Shown in pieces: positions 22,831 to 33,727 of a stretch of 64,000 nucleotides of DNA. Position 1 is the stretch's first letter. Each line of letters begins with the position of its first letter. The position numbers and the translations under genes were made by a program. The notes below the pieces were generated by a model. The model was not told where the DNA came from, ran no database searches, and was given only the letters and a program-made list of their open reading frames with translations. This DNA comes from Emiliania huxleyi CCMP1516 (taxonomy: Eukaryota > Haptophyta > Isochrysidales > Noelaerhabdaceae). The DNA is taken from contig NW_005200011.1 of the NCBI RefSeq assembly GCF_000372725.1, positions 372,918 to 436,917 of the forward strand, given 5' to 3'.

Positions 22831-23011
22831 GGGCTGCCACACATCCCAGTGAGCGCACGGCACTGCGCCACTCAGGGCCACGTCCCCCCTGTGACGCCCC
22901 CCCCAGCACCCACGGTTCTCACAGGCCAGCACCTACGGTTCTCACAGGCCAGCAACCAGTTCGCCTTACACTCGCATCCATGATTGACCGGACATAGATA
23001 TGATGAATCTA

Positions 23012-24430
23012 ACCCAAAAACAGGGCATTTAAGAAACCCTACCAAGCGATTTCCGCGAAAATCTAAGAAACCACGGCGCGCCGCAGGCGCGGCCCCAAGA
23101 AAGGGCCCACACACGAGTGTGAACAGGAGCCCCACTTAAATTTTCTCTTCGCCTGCGGCGCGCGCACTTGTCATTTGACATTTGCCCAAGTCTGCGGTGT
23201 TCTGGGCGGTGTGGATGGAGGTGTGTGTGCGTCTTCCTGTCATCCCAAGTGGGTGGCAGACTGCGGACAGACTGCGGACTTGCGACATCGGTCCAGCGCT
23301 TCCTTATTGTCATTTTACCTAAAATTTCCTAGATCCCGGCTGACCTGGGGTGCCGGCCGAAGGCGAAGCTAAGAAACCACGGTGTGGGGTGGGTGGGGTG
23401 GGTGGAAAGGCTTATAGAAACGGCGGCGTGCCGCGTGATCCTGTTTTCTTAATGCCCGCAACAGACTGTACAGTGGGTTGCGGGTATTAAGAAAACAGGA
23501 TTCCACGGCACGCCGCCGTTTCTAAGCCTTTCCTCACTCCTGGGCCTCACCCACACCCCATGCCGTGGTTTCTTAGCTCCGGCCGCTTAGGGGACCCTAG
23601 GCTTAAAAGGGTGGGCCCTAGGGCGCCTGCGGCTTAAACGGCTTAAAACTTGCCATGGCAAGTTTTAAGAGCTGCTGGGCCGCCAATTCCTTAAACGGTC
23701 TTAAACGCTTAAACGGTGCGGGAGAGCTACCGAGGTCGATGGTCCGGGAGGCTCCCGGTAGACACGCCGGAGGCCGGGAAGCTGGCTACAGTCACCGAGT
23801 CAGCTTCTAGCACGCGCCCCCTATGCGAGTATGCTGTATGGCTCCTGCCAGTGCACCAGACTTACAGATGTGTCTTCAGAGGCGGGTCTGTGCCTAATAA
23901 CGGCAGTATTGGAGAAAACGGCGCGGAACCCAGCGACGCGTGCCGGCGAGGCCGATTTTCTTAAACGGTCTTAAAAGAGGGACCCCCCGTGCCTGCAATC
24001 TCTTAAATGGCAATTTATAAGCCACCCAAACCTCCTCGTTTCTTAAAAGGTCTTAAAAAATCCGGCCCTCAGAACCCTAGGGGTACCCTAAGTCCGGCCG
24101 GCACTCAAGCCAGAGCCGGCCCGAAGGATTTTTAGGTAAGAGGGGAGGTAAGCTGCGGTCCGCGAGGGCGATGCCAGAGTCTGCCGCCGAGTCGGCTCTC
24201 TGTCTGGATACTGGATGACGGGAAGACGCACACACGCCTCCATCCACCCCACTCAGAACACCGCCGACTTGGAAAGTGACAAGTGCGCGCGCCGCACAGG
24301 CCAAGAGAAAGAAATTTTGAGCTGGGGCTCCCGTTCACACTCGTGTCTGGCCTTTTCTCGGGGCCGCGCCTGCGGCGCGCCGTGGTTTCTTAGATTTTTG
24401 CGAAAATCGTTTGGTGTGGTTTCTTAATGC
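23012..24430. repeat. 1.4 kb nested inverted-repeat element
   Basis: The left arm (about 23012-23350) and right arm (about 24085-24430) are imperfect reverse complements. Shared blocks include TCTAAGAAACCACGGCGCGC, the CTTCCTGTCATCC region and GTGCCGGCCG. Each arm is about 340 bp. The interior holds a second, tighter palindrome (23407-23531) and many TCTTAAACGG / CTTAAA motifs. No transposase frame was seen. It may be a non-autonomous foldback-type transposon. Confidence 0.75.
23407..23531. repeat. Internal palindrome
   Basis: AAGGCTTATAGAAACGGCGG ... CCCGCAAC pairs with GTTGCGGG ... CCGCCGTTTCTAAGCCTT, with arms of about 55 bp around a short loop (ACAGACTGTACAGTGG). TTAATGCCCGCAACCCACTG occurs again at 24452-24472, outside the right arm. 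A smaller palindrome, AAAACTTGCCATGGCAAGTTTT, lies at about 23645-23668. Confidence 0.8.
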
Positions 24431-24652
24431 ATAATGGTAAGTAAGGTTTTTTAATGCCCGCAACCCACTGTAGGTAGGGAGAGAGAATAATGTGAGAGTC
24501 GTGATTTCTTGTTGGTTTCCTAAAATCTCTCTCTCTGTAGGGCGACAAGACATGCGTAGACGGCGGTGAAGCGCTGTTCTGGGCCGAAGACCGGAAAAGA
24601 AAACTGAGTAGGGTCACTATCGCCGTGCCGAACACGTGCCGAACAACGAACG

Positions 24653-26184
24653 ATGCGCTTGGCGCTGTTGCTCGGACTCGTCGTTTTCGCGGCAGCAGAC
24701 GAGGCCAACGCTGCGGCAGCAGACGCGGACCTCGCGGCGCTCGAAAAGGAGCTGCACGAGGTCCGCGCTCGGCTTTCGTCAGCCGAGGCGGCAAGGTCGA
24801 GCATCGAGGCGCAGTCGGCGGCGGCCAAGTCGCAGGCCGATAAAGCCCTCGCCGAGCAGCGGCAAGCGGCGGCCGCGGCCGCCGATCGAGCAAAGGAGGC
24901 AGCCGCGGCGCGCCAGACGGCGCAAGAGGCAGCGACGGCGGCGGCGGCCACGCGGAAAACAGCAGAGAGAGAGATCGAGGGGCTCAAGGCGAGGCTAGTG
25001 GAGGCGCAGGCCGAGCTGACCAGCCTCAAGTCGGACCTCCAGCGCTCGCAGGCCGCCCTCGAGCCTCTGCGTCTCGAGCTGGCGGCGACAATCGACCGCC
25101 GGGTCGGCGCTGGGCTGCAGCGGCTCAAGCAGAGCATCTTGTGGGCGTGGGGCGAGGTAGCGCTGACGGCGTCGCCCTACCTGGCAAAGGCGCGCGAGGG
25201 GGCGGACTTTGCCCTCGCAGAGGCCACGGCAAAGGCGCCCAAGTATGCGTCGCAGGCTGAGGAGGCTGCGGCGGCGGCGCATGCGGCTCTGTCCGCCTCG
25301 CTCTCGCCCGCCGTAGAGCGCGCGGCGGCCATTTCGAGCGACGCACTCGCAAAGGTGCCGCCCCAGCTCATCGAGCGCGCCCTGGCGGCCAAGGTCGAGG
25401 CGGCGGGAGCGTACGCGACGCACCTCTCCCCGCTCCTCTCGCAAGCGGCGGGCGCCGCCAGCAAGCACGCCGCCGCCGCCCTCGAGTTGGCGTCTCCTCA
25501 CGTCGAGACGGCGGCGGAGCACGTCCGCCGCGCGACCGAGACGGCGCGCACGTGCCCCGCCCTCCTCTCCTCGCCGGACGCCCTCCCGCCCGAGAAGATC
25601 GCGCACTCGGCAGCCGTTGCGCTCGCCGTCTCCGCCACGGCCCTCGGCGCGCTGTGGCTGCTCTCCGCGCTCCTTGGCCAGACCCCCCGCCTGCTGCGGC
25701 TCTGCCTGGGCGGCCTGCTTTACGCCGGCTGGCCCGCCGCCGCCGCCGCGGGCTACCTCGCTTGCGCCCTCCTCCTCCTCCGCCTGCCCTGGGTGTGCTT
25801 CGGCCAGGGGCGGCGCTGCGGTGCCAAGCACTTGGCCGGCCTCGTCTCGCTCTGCGCCGGCCTCGCCACGGCGACTGCCCTATTCGAGAAGGGAGGAGGG
25901 CGGAGGGAGGGAGACGCATGTGCGGGGTCCAGCTGCGCTGCCAGCGTCTCGCCCGCGAGACTCGTCCGCCCACCCATCCGCGCCGGCGCCACCCATCCGC
26001 GCCGGCGCCCACCCATCTGCGCCGGCGCTCGCCCCCTCCCCTCACGCCAAGCGGCGGCTCACCTCCCAACGCGCGTCGCACGCAGGCGCTGCCACCGGGA
26101 TGGGGCGATCTCGCCGCGGTCGAGGTGGTGGCGGCCGCGCCTACCCACACCGCCGCACTCGTGGCGGCCGTGCTCGCAAAGTAG
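24653..26184 (+). CDS. Secretory alanine-rich coiled-coil membrane protein
   Basis: MRLALLLGLVVFAAADEANA is a clear signal peptide with a likely cut after AAA or ANA. A long alanine/glutamate/lysine coiled coil follows (about residues 25-160, e.g. LEKELHEVRARLSSAEAARS), then an amphipathic helical region with LWAWGEVALTASPYLAKA. The hydrophobic C-terminal part has SAAVALAVSATALGALWLLS, LLRLCLGGLLYAGWPAAAAA and LVSLCAGLATATALFEK; this is two to four membrane segments. An intron of about 190 bases from about 25885 is likely, ending at CGCACGCAG. It leads to the short last exon ALPPGWGDLAAVEVVAAAP ... VAAVLAK. The family is unknown. The layout suggests an ER or Golgi protein with a lumenal coiled coil. 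Confidence 0.65.
25968..26032 (+). repeat. 19-bp minisatellite in an intron
   Basis: About three copies of CACCCATCCGCGCCGGCGC in tandem. They lie in the probable last intron of the coiled-coil membrane protein gene. Confidence 0.75.
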
Positions 26185-26941
26185 GAGGAGGGTGAGGCGT
26201 GGCGGTGGAGTCGAGATGGGCGGCGATGGGGGTGCGCAGACGTCAGGGACTTGGGACACGTCCGGGGATTTGGGACATGTCCGCCACCCTTCTCCGGCGC
26301 CCTTTACTCCCACTTCTACCTCCTGTGGCTGGAGGTGCTTTGGTGGACTTGTGGGTGCAGTCTGCAGTGATACAGCCTCAGCCACGAGACGGGCACGGTG
26401 GGCGAGCTGTGGCCGGAGCTCTAGCAAGCGGCCGTCTGCCACAAACAACGCGAGCCAGGGGCCAGGAAGCGGGTCGTATGTCGTGAGGGCGAGTGTCGTA
26501 TGACTTGAGCGTTGAGGGGGGGGGCTGAATTGCTAGCTGAATTCTTTGTGCACGCGCCGAATTTAAGTTGTAGAGTTTTTTAAACATTAAACTTTAAAAC
26601 TACACAGTACACTCTCTACTCACACACACGCTATGAGTGTAGCGAGACGAGAGAGCTCCAAGAGGTACGGCTCTCTTGCACTCTCTGGAGCTCGTAGAGC
26701 CGCTCGAAGCCGCACGCGCGTACACCCCCCCCCCCCTAGAACGTTTAACGTACCCCCCTTTAAGAGGAGACTTCGCTAAAGAAAAACCCACTAGCTGGTG
26801 ACGCTGCTCCGGACGACTCCACCCCCCCCCTCTATCACGAGACACCAGAGCTCACACTAAATACAGCGCTCGAATGTTTCTAAAACCGTTCCTGTGCCTT
26901 CTCTCGCATCATGTGGGGTTCGGTTTACGGTATGACGTATG
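26185..26941. other. Intergenic
   Basis: No gene seen. 26490-26620 is AT-richer. 26625-26720 contains CTCTC/GAGAG inverted motifs around AGCTC. Confidence 0.35.
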
Positions 26942-27297
26942 AAGAGCTGTTTAACATTAACTTTGGGTTGCGCGCTGAAATCCTTATAACGTTGTTCAAG
27001 TGTTCACCCCAGCCCATGCTGTTACTGTTTGTTACTGTTGTTACTGTTGTTCAGCGGTCAGCAAAAGCAGAAAATGCCAAACCCCGGGTAAAACCCGAAA
27101 ATACCTGAGTTTCCCCTGGTATTTTCGGGTATTTACCCGCACTGGACGCCCTGGGAGATCGTCGTGGGTCACTGGTAGGCCTTCCTTATTGTTTTTCAGC
27201 TGGCCTAACGTTAGCTACTGTTGTTGGGAACTGTTGTTCTGTTGTTACTGTTAACACTAGCAACACTGTTCAGCTCCCAACGTTATAAACAGCTCTT
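26942..27297. mobile_element. hAT-type MITE, copy 2
   Basis: Same family as 7530-7897 and 41575-41944. The ends are AGAGCTGTTTAACATTAAC and ATAAACAGCTCT, with the same TTGTTACTG motifs and AAATACC palindrome. There is no clean 8-bp duplication; CGGTATG occurs at 26928-26934 and again immediately after the element at 27298. This copy is more diverged than the others and is probably older. Confidence 0.85.
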
Positions 27298-27356
27298 CGG
27301 TATGTACACTTGGTACAATGGCATAGTCTTGGTTGTGGCATATCACGGTAAGCCTC

Positions 27357-28140
27357 CTAGACGGCCTCGTGCGCGGGCTCCTCCGGCAAGGGGAGCAGCC
27401 CAATCGGAGGCGGGGCCGGGGCGCCCGCCTCGTCCGTTGGTGCGAGCGGGGAGAGGCGGGTCTGCTGGTAGTAGAAGGATGTGTTCATCTCAAGCACACG
27501 CGCTGGCAGCACCTGCGAGAAGGGACACCCACGAAAGTCACCATCGGCGGCGAGGATGCGGCCGGTGGGCTTCGTGCGCGGCGCGCACCTGGCGGCCGTC
27601 GGTGAGGCGGGTGATGTTGATCGAATTGCGCCGCCCCCGGCGGGAAGTATCGGTGCTCACAAAGGAGAACAGGTCGGAGTAGCTCAGCTCCGGCTGCCAC
27701 CTGCTAGCGCTGGGATAGGAGATGAGAGGGGCACGGGGTGAGAGGGTCCCGGCGCGCAAAGCGTCCGTGCCTCAGCTCCGGCTCAAACTCCTTGGACATC
27801 TCGAAGCCCGGCGGCACCTGAGGCCAAGAGAGGGAGTTGCTCCCCCAATACGCGCATCGTTTCGCCGCGCGTTCGGCAGGTCGCAACGGATAAGTGGGGC
27901 TCGGGCGCGCGGAGGCGCACCGAGTGTGGCGGCGGGCCTTTCGCCACGATCGTCGCGAGCGGCACCGGCATGTTGGGAGGCACTTTGAGGAAGACGGGGA
28001 GCAGCGCGCCCGCGCGGTGGTCGTGCATCCAAAACAGAACGGACGCACCCTGGGGGAGGGAGCGGGGGGGAGGGGGGTAGTGGGGGGGTGGGGGGGCGGG
28101 CGACGCGGCTCGGGCAGTTGCGCCGGAGTGAGGAGTCACT
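27357..28140 (-). CDS. Unrecognised multi-exon protein
   Basis: Reading leftward, coding-like exon pieces are joined by plausible introns: ASVLFWMHDHRAGALLPVFL with VPPNMPVPLATIVAKGPPP; VPPGFEMSKEFEPELRHG; RWQPELSYSDLFSFVSTDTS with NSINITRLTDGRQ; and VLPARVLEMNTSFYYQQTR, ending PLPEEPAHEAV at the stop 27357-27359. Short polypyrimidine introns separate them (e.g. a C/T-rich tract at 28045-28100). The upstream end is not defined; VQQPLVSSIPGVFGCLLT near 28150-28200 may be a further exon. I do not recognise the family. The stop lies only 60 bases from MITE copy 2. Confidence 0.5.
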
Positions 28141-28359
28141 CACCGGCACGTGAGGAGGCATCCGAAGACGCCGGGGATCGACGACACGAGGGGTTGTTGC
28201 ACGTAACTGATTTGCGACCTGTTTTGATATGGGAAACTTCCTGCACTTCCAGGAGAAGAGAAGACCTTTGAATGAAAGTTCAAACCTCCGAAGGTTGAGA
28301 GCGCAAACTGGAGATTTCTGGAGATTTACCGCACAAGAAACAAACTGAAGACGCGTCAA

Positions 28360-28702
28360 TCAAGCAATCATGATTAATTAGTCGCCATTTATTTCGCTTC
28401 AAGTGCTCCCGCCTCCCCCCCCCCCCCCCACTTCCCCCCCACACCCACCCTCGCCTTGTAAGTTGTATAGGGTCGTGATGTCGTGTACGCGCCGCCTGCG
28501 CCTCAAATCCGGATCGACACGATGATCGATGATCGAGAGACGCTACAATTTTAACACCAACGAGAACTAGGAGATGGGTAAAAAGAAGCAAGTCCCGACC
28601 CATGCATGCGGTCTTTGTGCAGGGTTCTTTGTTTGTGGGTGGTGGTCGGCGACTAGCCGGGGTCGTCCTCACGGGGGACTCGACAAGCACTAGCCACTAG
28701 GT
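28360..28702. other. Intergenic
   Basis: No gene seen. A C-run lies at 28415-28440, and 28360-28400 is AT-rich. Confidence 0.3.
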
Positions 28703-29187
28703 CTAGCCGTCTTCCACATGGTCCCTCGGGTCCCTGCTGCTCCTAATCTCTTCGTACATCCTCCTGCTGATCTCCGCAAAGTCGCAGTGAAACCACCCCG
28801 GGGCCAACCCGCTTCGGTTTCGTCGCCAAGAGTGTACTCTTGGGCCCCGAACCCGAATAAAAAACGTGTACCCCCCTTCCAGTGTATCTTGGAGTGTTGC
28901 ATGGAGCGACCGGTTCAACACGCGCTCGCGCGCTCGCGTCTGCTGGCGCCCAGAGAACGCGTTGCACCTCGTGCTTCCGGCGGAGCCCAACTGCGTGCAC
29001 TCGACAAGGCAGTGCACAGGACAAGGCACTCGCGGGAGCTGAAGTCGAACTTCCACTCGATGCGGCTCGCGCCGGATTGTGAGCTCGGCGAGCGAGGTCG
29101 GAGAGCGACCTCAGTTGGCCCAAGCCGCACGCCACTGAGGCAGAGCGGCTGCGCGTACGACGCCGTACGCGCACGGCCACTCTGCAC
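28703..29187 (-). CDS. Possible unrecognised gene
   Basis: Two protein-like segments lie on the - strand: SRIEWKFDFSSRECLVLCTA (about 29040-28980) and TLEGGYTFFIRVRGPRVHSW, then APGWFHCDFAEISRRMYEEI, ending DHVEDG at 28703. The mixture of aromatic, charged and hydrophobic residues looks like real protein, unlike the arginine/proline shadow frames nearby. The intron between them and the start are not resolved. No family recognised. Confidence 0.35.
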
Positions 29188-29562
29188 CGACCGCAGCGCT
29201 GCAATTGCGACCGCAGTTGCTCAGCTCAGCCAGGGCTCGCCCGAGCTCGGAGCCGCCGGCGGTCATGGGCAGCAACAAAGGTTTGACGCGTCGCTCGGTG
29301 CAGGAGGGCACTGCAGTGGAGGTGCAGCGGCCGTCCGGCGCGCGCGCGATGGGCTACAGCTTCATTGGCAGCTACCAGAGCGCGTCTGGAGCGCTGCCAT
29401 TGTGTGACCCACGTCCAAGCGGCGCTTCCGGCCTGTTCCGCGCCTCTTTTTACGCCTTTCATTCGAGAGGGGGGGACGAGGTCTCATCAACTTCGAAACC
29501 GCCTTTGAAAGGGGGGAAATGCGTCCTTCCCTGAGCGGGTTGAGGCGGGGGTGGTTTAGGAG

Positions 29563-30264
29563 GGTTCCAAGCGAACCAGTTTAGACCAGTTTAGACCACT
29601 GCTAAACACGAACCAGATTAGTCCTGTTTATTTACGATAAACTGGGTCTAAACCTGGTATGGCTAATGGGGTTCCTCCCCCCCTCCCCCCCGCGTAGCGC
29701 GCACCTCCCCCCCGCTTAGCTCCCCTGCTCTGAGAGAGACGCGGCTCTCAGCGGCACGCGCAAGCGTCAGCGGCAGGAACATCGCCTGCAAGCATTTGGT
29801 GAGGGGCAGTGAGTACCACTGCTCAACCCAACACCACTTCTACTAGCGAGCGCACCTTCCTTTGCGGCCGGGTTGAAATCCACGCGCTTCCCCGCTTCTT
29901 GCCAGGCGCACGAGGCGCCGCCAGCTGGTCTGTCGCCGCGCCCGACGTCGCGCCCTAACACCGTGCGCCTGACCGGCGAGGCTGTTGTTGCGCGGTGCAA
30001 GTGTGCCAGGTGTGCTGTCCGGCCCGAGGCAGAGGATGGCGGCTGCACGCTGCCGCTTCCGCAGCCAGCGCGGCCGCGACCGACGGCGGAGCTGCTAGGG
30101 GCGCCCTAAACCGGGCTAAACCTGGTATGGCTAATGGGGTCCCCCACCCAGGCCGAGCCCTGTTTAGACCCAGTTTATCGTAAACAGGACTAATCTGGTT
30201 CGTGTTCAGCCGTGGTCTAAACTGGGTCTAAACATGGTCTTAAACTGGTTCGCTTGGGAACCCT
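29563..30264. repeat. 700-bp element with ~100-bp inverted ends
   Basis: The left arm (29563-29667) starts GGTTCCAAGCGAACCAGTTT and includes ACGAACCAGATTAGTCCTGT. The right arm (30150-30264) is its reverse complement, ending AAACTGGTTCGCTTGGGAAC. GTTTAGACC-type motifs repeat inside both arms. CTGGTATGGCTAATGGGGT occurs as a direct copy at both inner ends (29654 and 30123). No clear target duplication or transposase. The core (29690-30110) is unique GC-rich DNA. Confidence 0.8.
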
Positions 30265-30822
30265 CATTGGTTTCACTGCGGTCCTGCTCCCTCCCTCGTC
30301 TCGCCCTGCGCGTCTGCTCGCAACTCTCCCCCGTCGTCTGCCCTGTAGTCGGTTGAGGTCGCCGCCCTCGCTCGTGCCTCTTTCCCAACGACCGAGCTCA
30401 ACCAGGCCGCAAACCAGTCCCGAGCAGCGGGTTGCCCTCCGACTAGGCGTCGGCGCTAGAGAGAGAGAAGAGAGAGTATCATAGTATATGCGTGCTTCTG
30501 TGTGTGTGGCGACGCGTTGTCTGCCCCTGTCTTGCTTATTACACCTCATAGACTTGTGGTGCACCTGGCACTAAGGCACCTCCCCGCGAAAAAGACACAT
30601 CTAAACCCGGCTGACGGCGGCCTTACACTTTTCCTAGCAAGCCTCTACTGCTTCGTTGTCCGCCGTCTGCTGCTGTACAATTTTGGCCTCTTCTCCGTCG
30701 CAAGGGCCCCGCCCCAGGAGGGGGGGGCGGGGCGCACTGGCACTAACACAGGTACACCTTCGAAAGAATGAAGACTCAACGCAAGGGAGGGCAGGCCGGT
30801 TTTTGGTTTCAAATTCTTTCCC
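30265..30822. other. Intergenic
   Basis: No gene supported. It may hold the first exon and promoter of the downstream + gene; ATGAAGACTCAACGC at 30768 opens a short frame. Confidence 0.3.
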
Positions 30823-31955
30823 GTGCCCAGTGTCGTGCCGCCACCCATCCCTGCACCTTTGTCCCCCCCACCAGTGCCACCTCTGCAACAGGCTCTGCCG
30901 TGGTTCGGACCGCACGACACCGTCCGCGCCTATCTGGACGAGGTAGACAAGGACGTTCGCGACGCATACAATGTGGGCGAGATGAGCCTGGACGACGTGG
31001 TGGCGCCGGACGGGCCCGGCACAGTTTGGTGCCAGCAGCACTGCGAGGTCGACAAGGTGATTCCGGACGGATGGTTCCACCCGCGCTTTTTTGCGATGGC
31101 GGCATGGAGCCGGGGGGGATTGGGGGGGATTGTCTACGCCGCGCCACATACAATCTACGTGTCGGCCTCGGGCTTGTTCTCGCGCGGCGCGGCGGGGACG
31201 CTGCCAAACACGCCCCCAGTGATCGTGCGTGCAGGCCCACCCCAGCTCAGGAGAGAGCAACAGGCGGGCACTTGTCGTCGTCGGTGACGACTTCCAGCTC
31301 GCGCAGGGGCCGGGCTACGCCAGCCTGCACGTCTCGCAGCGTGTGCAACAGAGAATATCCGCGGACGAGCAGCTCTGGCGGCAGGCGTCGTGTGCGCGTG
31401 ACGTGCTCGAGGAGTACAACAGCTGCGGAGGTCACACTTGGGTGGCTCCCCGTGTGAGAAACGCCCTTGACGCTGTTCTCCAGAAGCGCGCGGAGTTAGG
31501 GACGCCCCACCCGCGCGCTGTGTTCGGTAGCGGTGGAGTGTTCCAGCGTAGCAGCGGGCGTGCGCCGCGCTCCATGCCAAGCACAGTCGCCGCACGCATC
31601 ATCGGCTTGTTACCTGGACTGCTGGCCCAATGCGGCGGTGTGATTAGCCGTAAAAAGAACTATTTCCTGGGCGGTCGATGCCGTCTTGCCGTCTCCGCAG
31701 GCTCTCAGTTCTCTCCGGCATGACACCGCCGGCTCTGCATGTGACCCGGCCCTCCGCCTCCCTCTCTCTGCCTCCCACGGCGTGAGCCTCGGCCGCCTCT
31801 ATCAGTGTGCCCGTGGTAGTGAGAGACTGCCAGTGAGAAGCTGGAGGAAGGTCGCTACTCTCCCGCGCAGGGGAGAGATCAAGAGTAAGTCTCACGCGCG
31901 GTTGCGCCTCATGTACTACGCGCCGGGCTCAGCTGTGGCAGCATATCGCGGCTAG
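30823..31955 (+). CDS. Unrecognised protein, three or more exons
   Basis: After a probable acceptor near 30830, the + strand codes WFGPHDTVRAYLDEVDKDVR, AYNVGEMSLDDVVAPDG, TVWCQQHCEVDKVIPDGWFH and IVYAAPHTIYVSASGLFSRG. A second segment in another frame gives LVVVGDDFQLAQGPGYASLH, SADEQLWRQASCARDVLEEY and RVRNALDAVLQKRAEL (31270-31500). A last piece, ARLRLMYYAPGSAVAAYRG, ends at the TAG 31953-31955. Composition and hydrophobicity are those of a globular protein. Junctions were not resolved and no family is recognised. The stop overlaps the stop of the opposite-strand gene. Confidence 0.45.
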
Positions 31956-32640
31956 GTGGACGGCGCGGCCTCGCCGTCGGAGTCGTCGCCGAGAGGAGGG
32001 TCCTCGCCTAACGGCGGCGTCACCAGACACGTGTCGTGCGCACGCCTCAGGGTCGTGCCGGCCGCGCCGCGGCGAGAGGGAGGTTCGGGTGGCCCCACCT
32101 GGTCGTCCAGCCCCTCGTCGGTCAGGCTCTCTCCGCGCAGCATCTTCGCCTGCCGACAGCCAGGCAGAGGTCCGCCCAGCCGTGGCCGAGCTCTAGCCCT
32201 GGCCGCCGCCTAGCCGCCCCCTCCACCTCGCCGCCCGAGGCACGCGGGTAACGGTGCGCGAGAATACAGCCGAGCGCCACGAGGGAGATGGCCGAGCCTG
32301 CGGTGAGCACTGAGATGAGCACGAGCCGGTTGACCGCCTCAGTGCGGCTGCGCCGCCCTATGCTCTTGCCCCCTCTCAACCCCAGCCCACTGTGAAAGTG
32401 AAAGCTGCCACCATCCTCCTCCCTGCTCATTGGCGGCATGTGAATGGGTTGCTGGTGCTGCGGCGGCGTCGCCAGGACGCTGCCGCTGCGGAGGCCAATC
32501 GAAGGCGCATCCGGCTGCGTGTCGTGAATGCCAGCGCCGCTGCTCGCCTGTTCGCACCGCGGCTCTCGGTGATAAAGGCTTCGCACCGCGGCTCTCGGTG
32601 ACCTCGACTATTTCTCTCAGATCCCTCAACATACGACGCT
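31952..32640 (-). CDS. Small single-pass membrane protein
   Basis: Read leftward: a soluble segment (SREEDGGSFHFHSGLGLR), then NRLVLISVLTAGSAISLVAL and GCILAHRYPRASGGE, a clear transmembrane helix followed by a basic stop-transfer. A second exon, MLRGESLTDEGLDDQVGPPE and then VTPPLGEDPPLGDDSDGEAA, gives an acidic cytosolic tail ending at the stop 31952-31954. The two are in different frames and need an intron near 32150-32240. The function is unknown; the layout resembles a type I or tail-rich signalling or sorting membrane protein. Confidence 0.45.
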
Positions 32641-32826
32641 GCTCACGTCGCTGTACACGTAGAAGTTGGAGATGGTGGCTGCTGATGTTCCTGGACTGGG
32701 AGGGCTGCCTGGCGGGCTAAGCATTGTACAGACGCAGCTTCGCACGAAATAGAGAAAGTGCGCTGGATAGCTCCCGCCTGGATGTGCGATTAATGACTGC
32801 ACTCCAAGTGCTCCAAGTGCACGTCG

Positions 32827-32932
32827 GGCATCACATGACAAGCGATCCCACGACAGCGATTGTGGGGACTACATGATCCGTACGTGAAGGGTGGAGGGGC
32901 CCGCCCGCAGAGCTAGGCGGCGTGGGCGCCCC
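32827..32932 (-). repeat. Repeat C, copy 1
   Basis: Reverse-complement copy of 43487-43592: CATGACAAGCGATCCCACGA, GACTACATGATCCGTACGTG and CCGCAGAGCTAGGCGGC are shared with only small differences. The neighbouring TGACTGCACTCCAAGTGCTC (32793-32812) also recurs at 44763-44782. Confidence 0.8.
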
Positions 32933-33254
32933 CCACTGGGGTCGAGGGTAAGAGGACGTCTGCCGCTTGCTTGTTCTTGACGTCGTTGACCCAGTTGGCA
33001 CGCTCAGGGGAGTTGAGCCAGTTGATACGCGTATTGCGCGCCTGCTTGTTGATGTTGTTGGCGTCGCCCGCTACCGCCGCCATGCTGCCCATGGGAGATC
33101 TGCTGCGTGTGGTGGACGACGAAGGAGGACAGGCGCTCGCCGACGCCGCCCCGTACACCGTCCGGTCCGTGTTGGTGCCCGCCGCTTCCTTGGCGAACAC
33201 GTGGAGGAACTGCTTGGTGGGCGGCGCAATGCCACCCAAAGTTTCCACGAGCAC
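32913..33254 (-). CDS. Small unrecognised protein with a repeated motif
   Basis: 113 codons from MLVETLGGIAPPTKQFLHVF to STPVGGAHAA. The central part, MAAVAGDANNINKQARNTRI then NWLNSPERANWVNDVKNKQA, looks like a helical domain. AVSGDAQNINNAARNMRV, clearly the same motif, is encoded on the - strand at 56505-56590. A second shared phrase, FLFESRRPF, occurs upstream of both (33390-33360 and 56265-56225). So two loci share at least two coding-like segments; this may be a dispersed gene family. The function is unknown and the start may be in an upstream exon. Confidence 0.45.
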   Translation of the reverse strand: MLVETLGGIAPPTKQFLHVFAKEAAGTNTDRTVYGAASASACPPSSSTTRSRSPMGSMAAVAGDANNINKQARNTRINWLNSPERANWVNDVKNKQAADVLLPSTPVGGAHAA

Positions 33255-33727
33255 CAGCCGCGTTATGGCTTTCTTGATTCACTTCGCATCGTAGTGTACT
33301 GCGCCCCCATCCACCTCCAGCCTGCATTCTTCTTGACCCACCCGTCTCACGAAATAAAATGTGCGAACGGCCTCCGTGATTCAAACAAAAAGTAGCCGGG
33401 GACTGTCAGGTGTAGGTTTTTCTTGCTTGGCCGTACGTCATGACGGGGTAGGTACCGTAGGGTAGGACTGGGCCCTCCCGTCGGGTTTTTTGTTCACGCC
33501 GGAATTTTCACAGCAGAAAAAGAAATTTGCCGCGAGAATCGGAGAGAGACTGCGAAGAGAGATAGGAAGAGGCGGACGCCCAAGGGTGGGCGACGGCTAG
33601 CGCACCACACCCCTCTCCTTAAAATCCCTGTGTGGTGGCGGCGTGCCGTCCTCCCATGGTCGTCTTTTTCTTTAGTGCACGCCACGGCGACGAGCCGCAG
33701 CACTCGACCGCCAACGCACCTTCGCGA

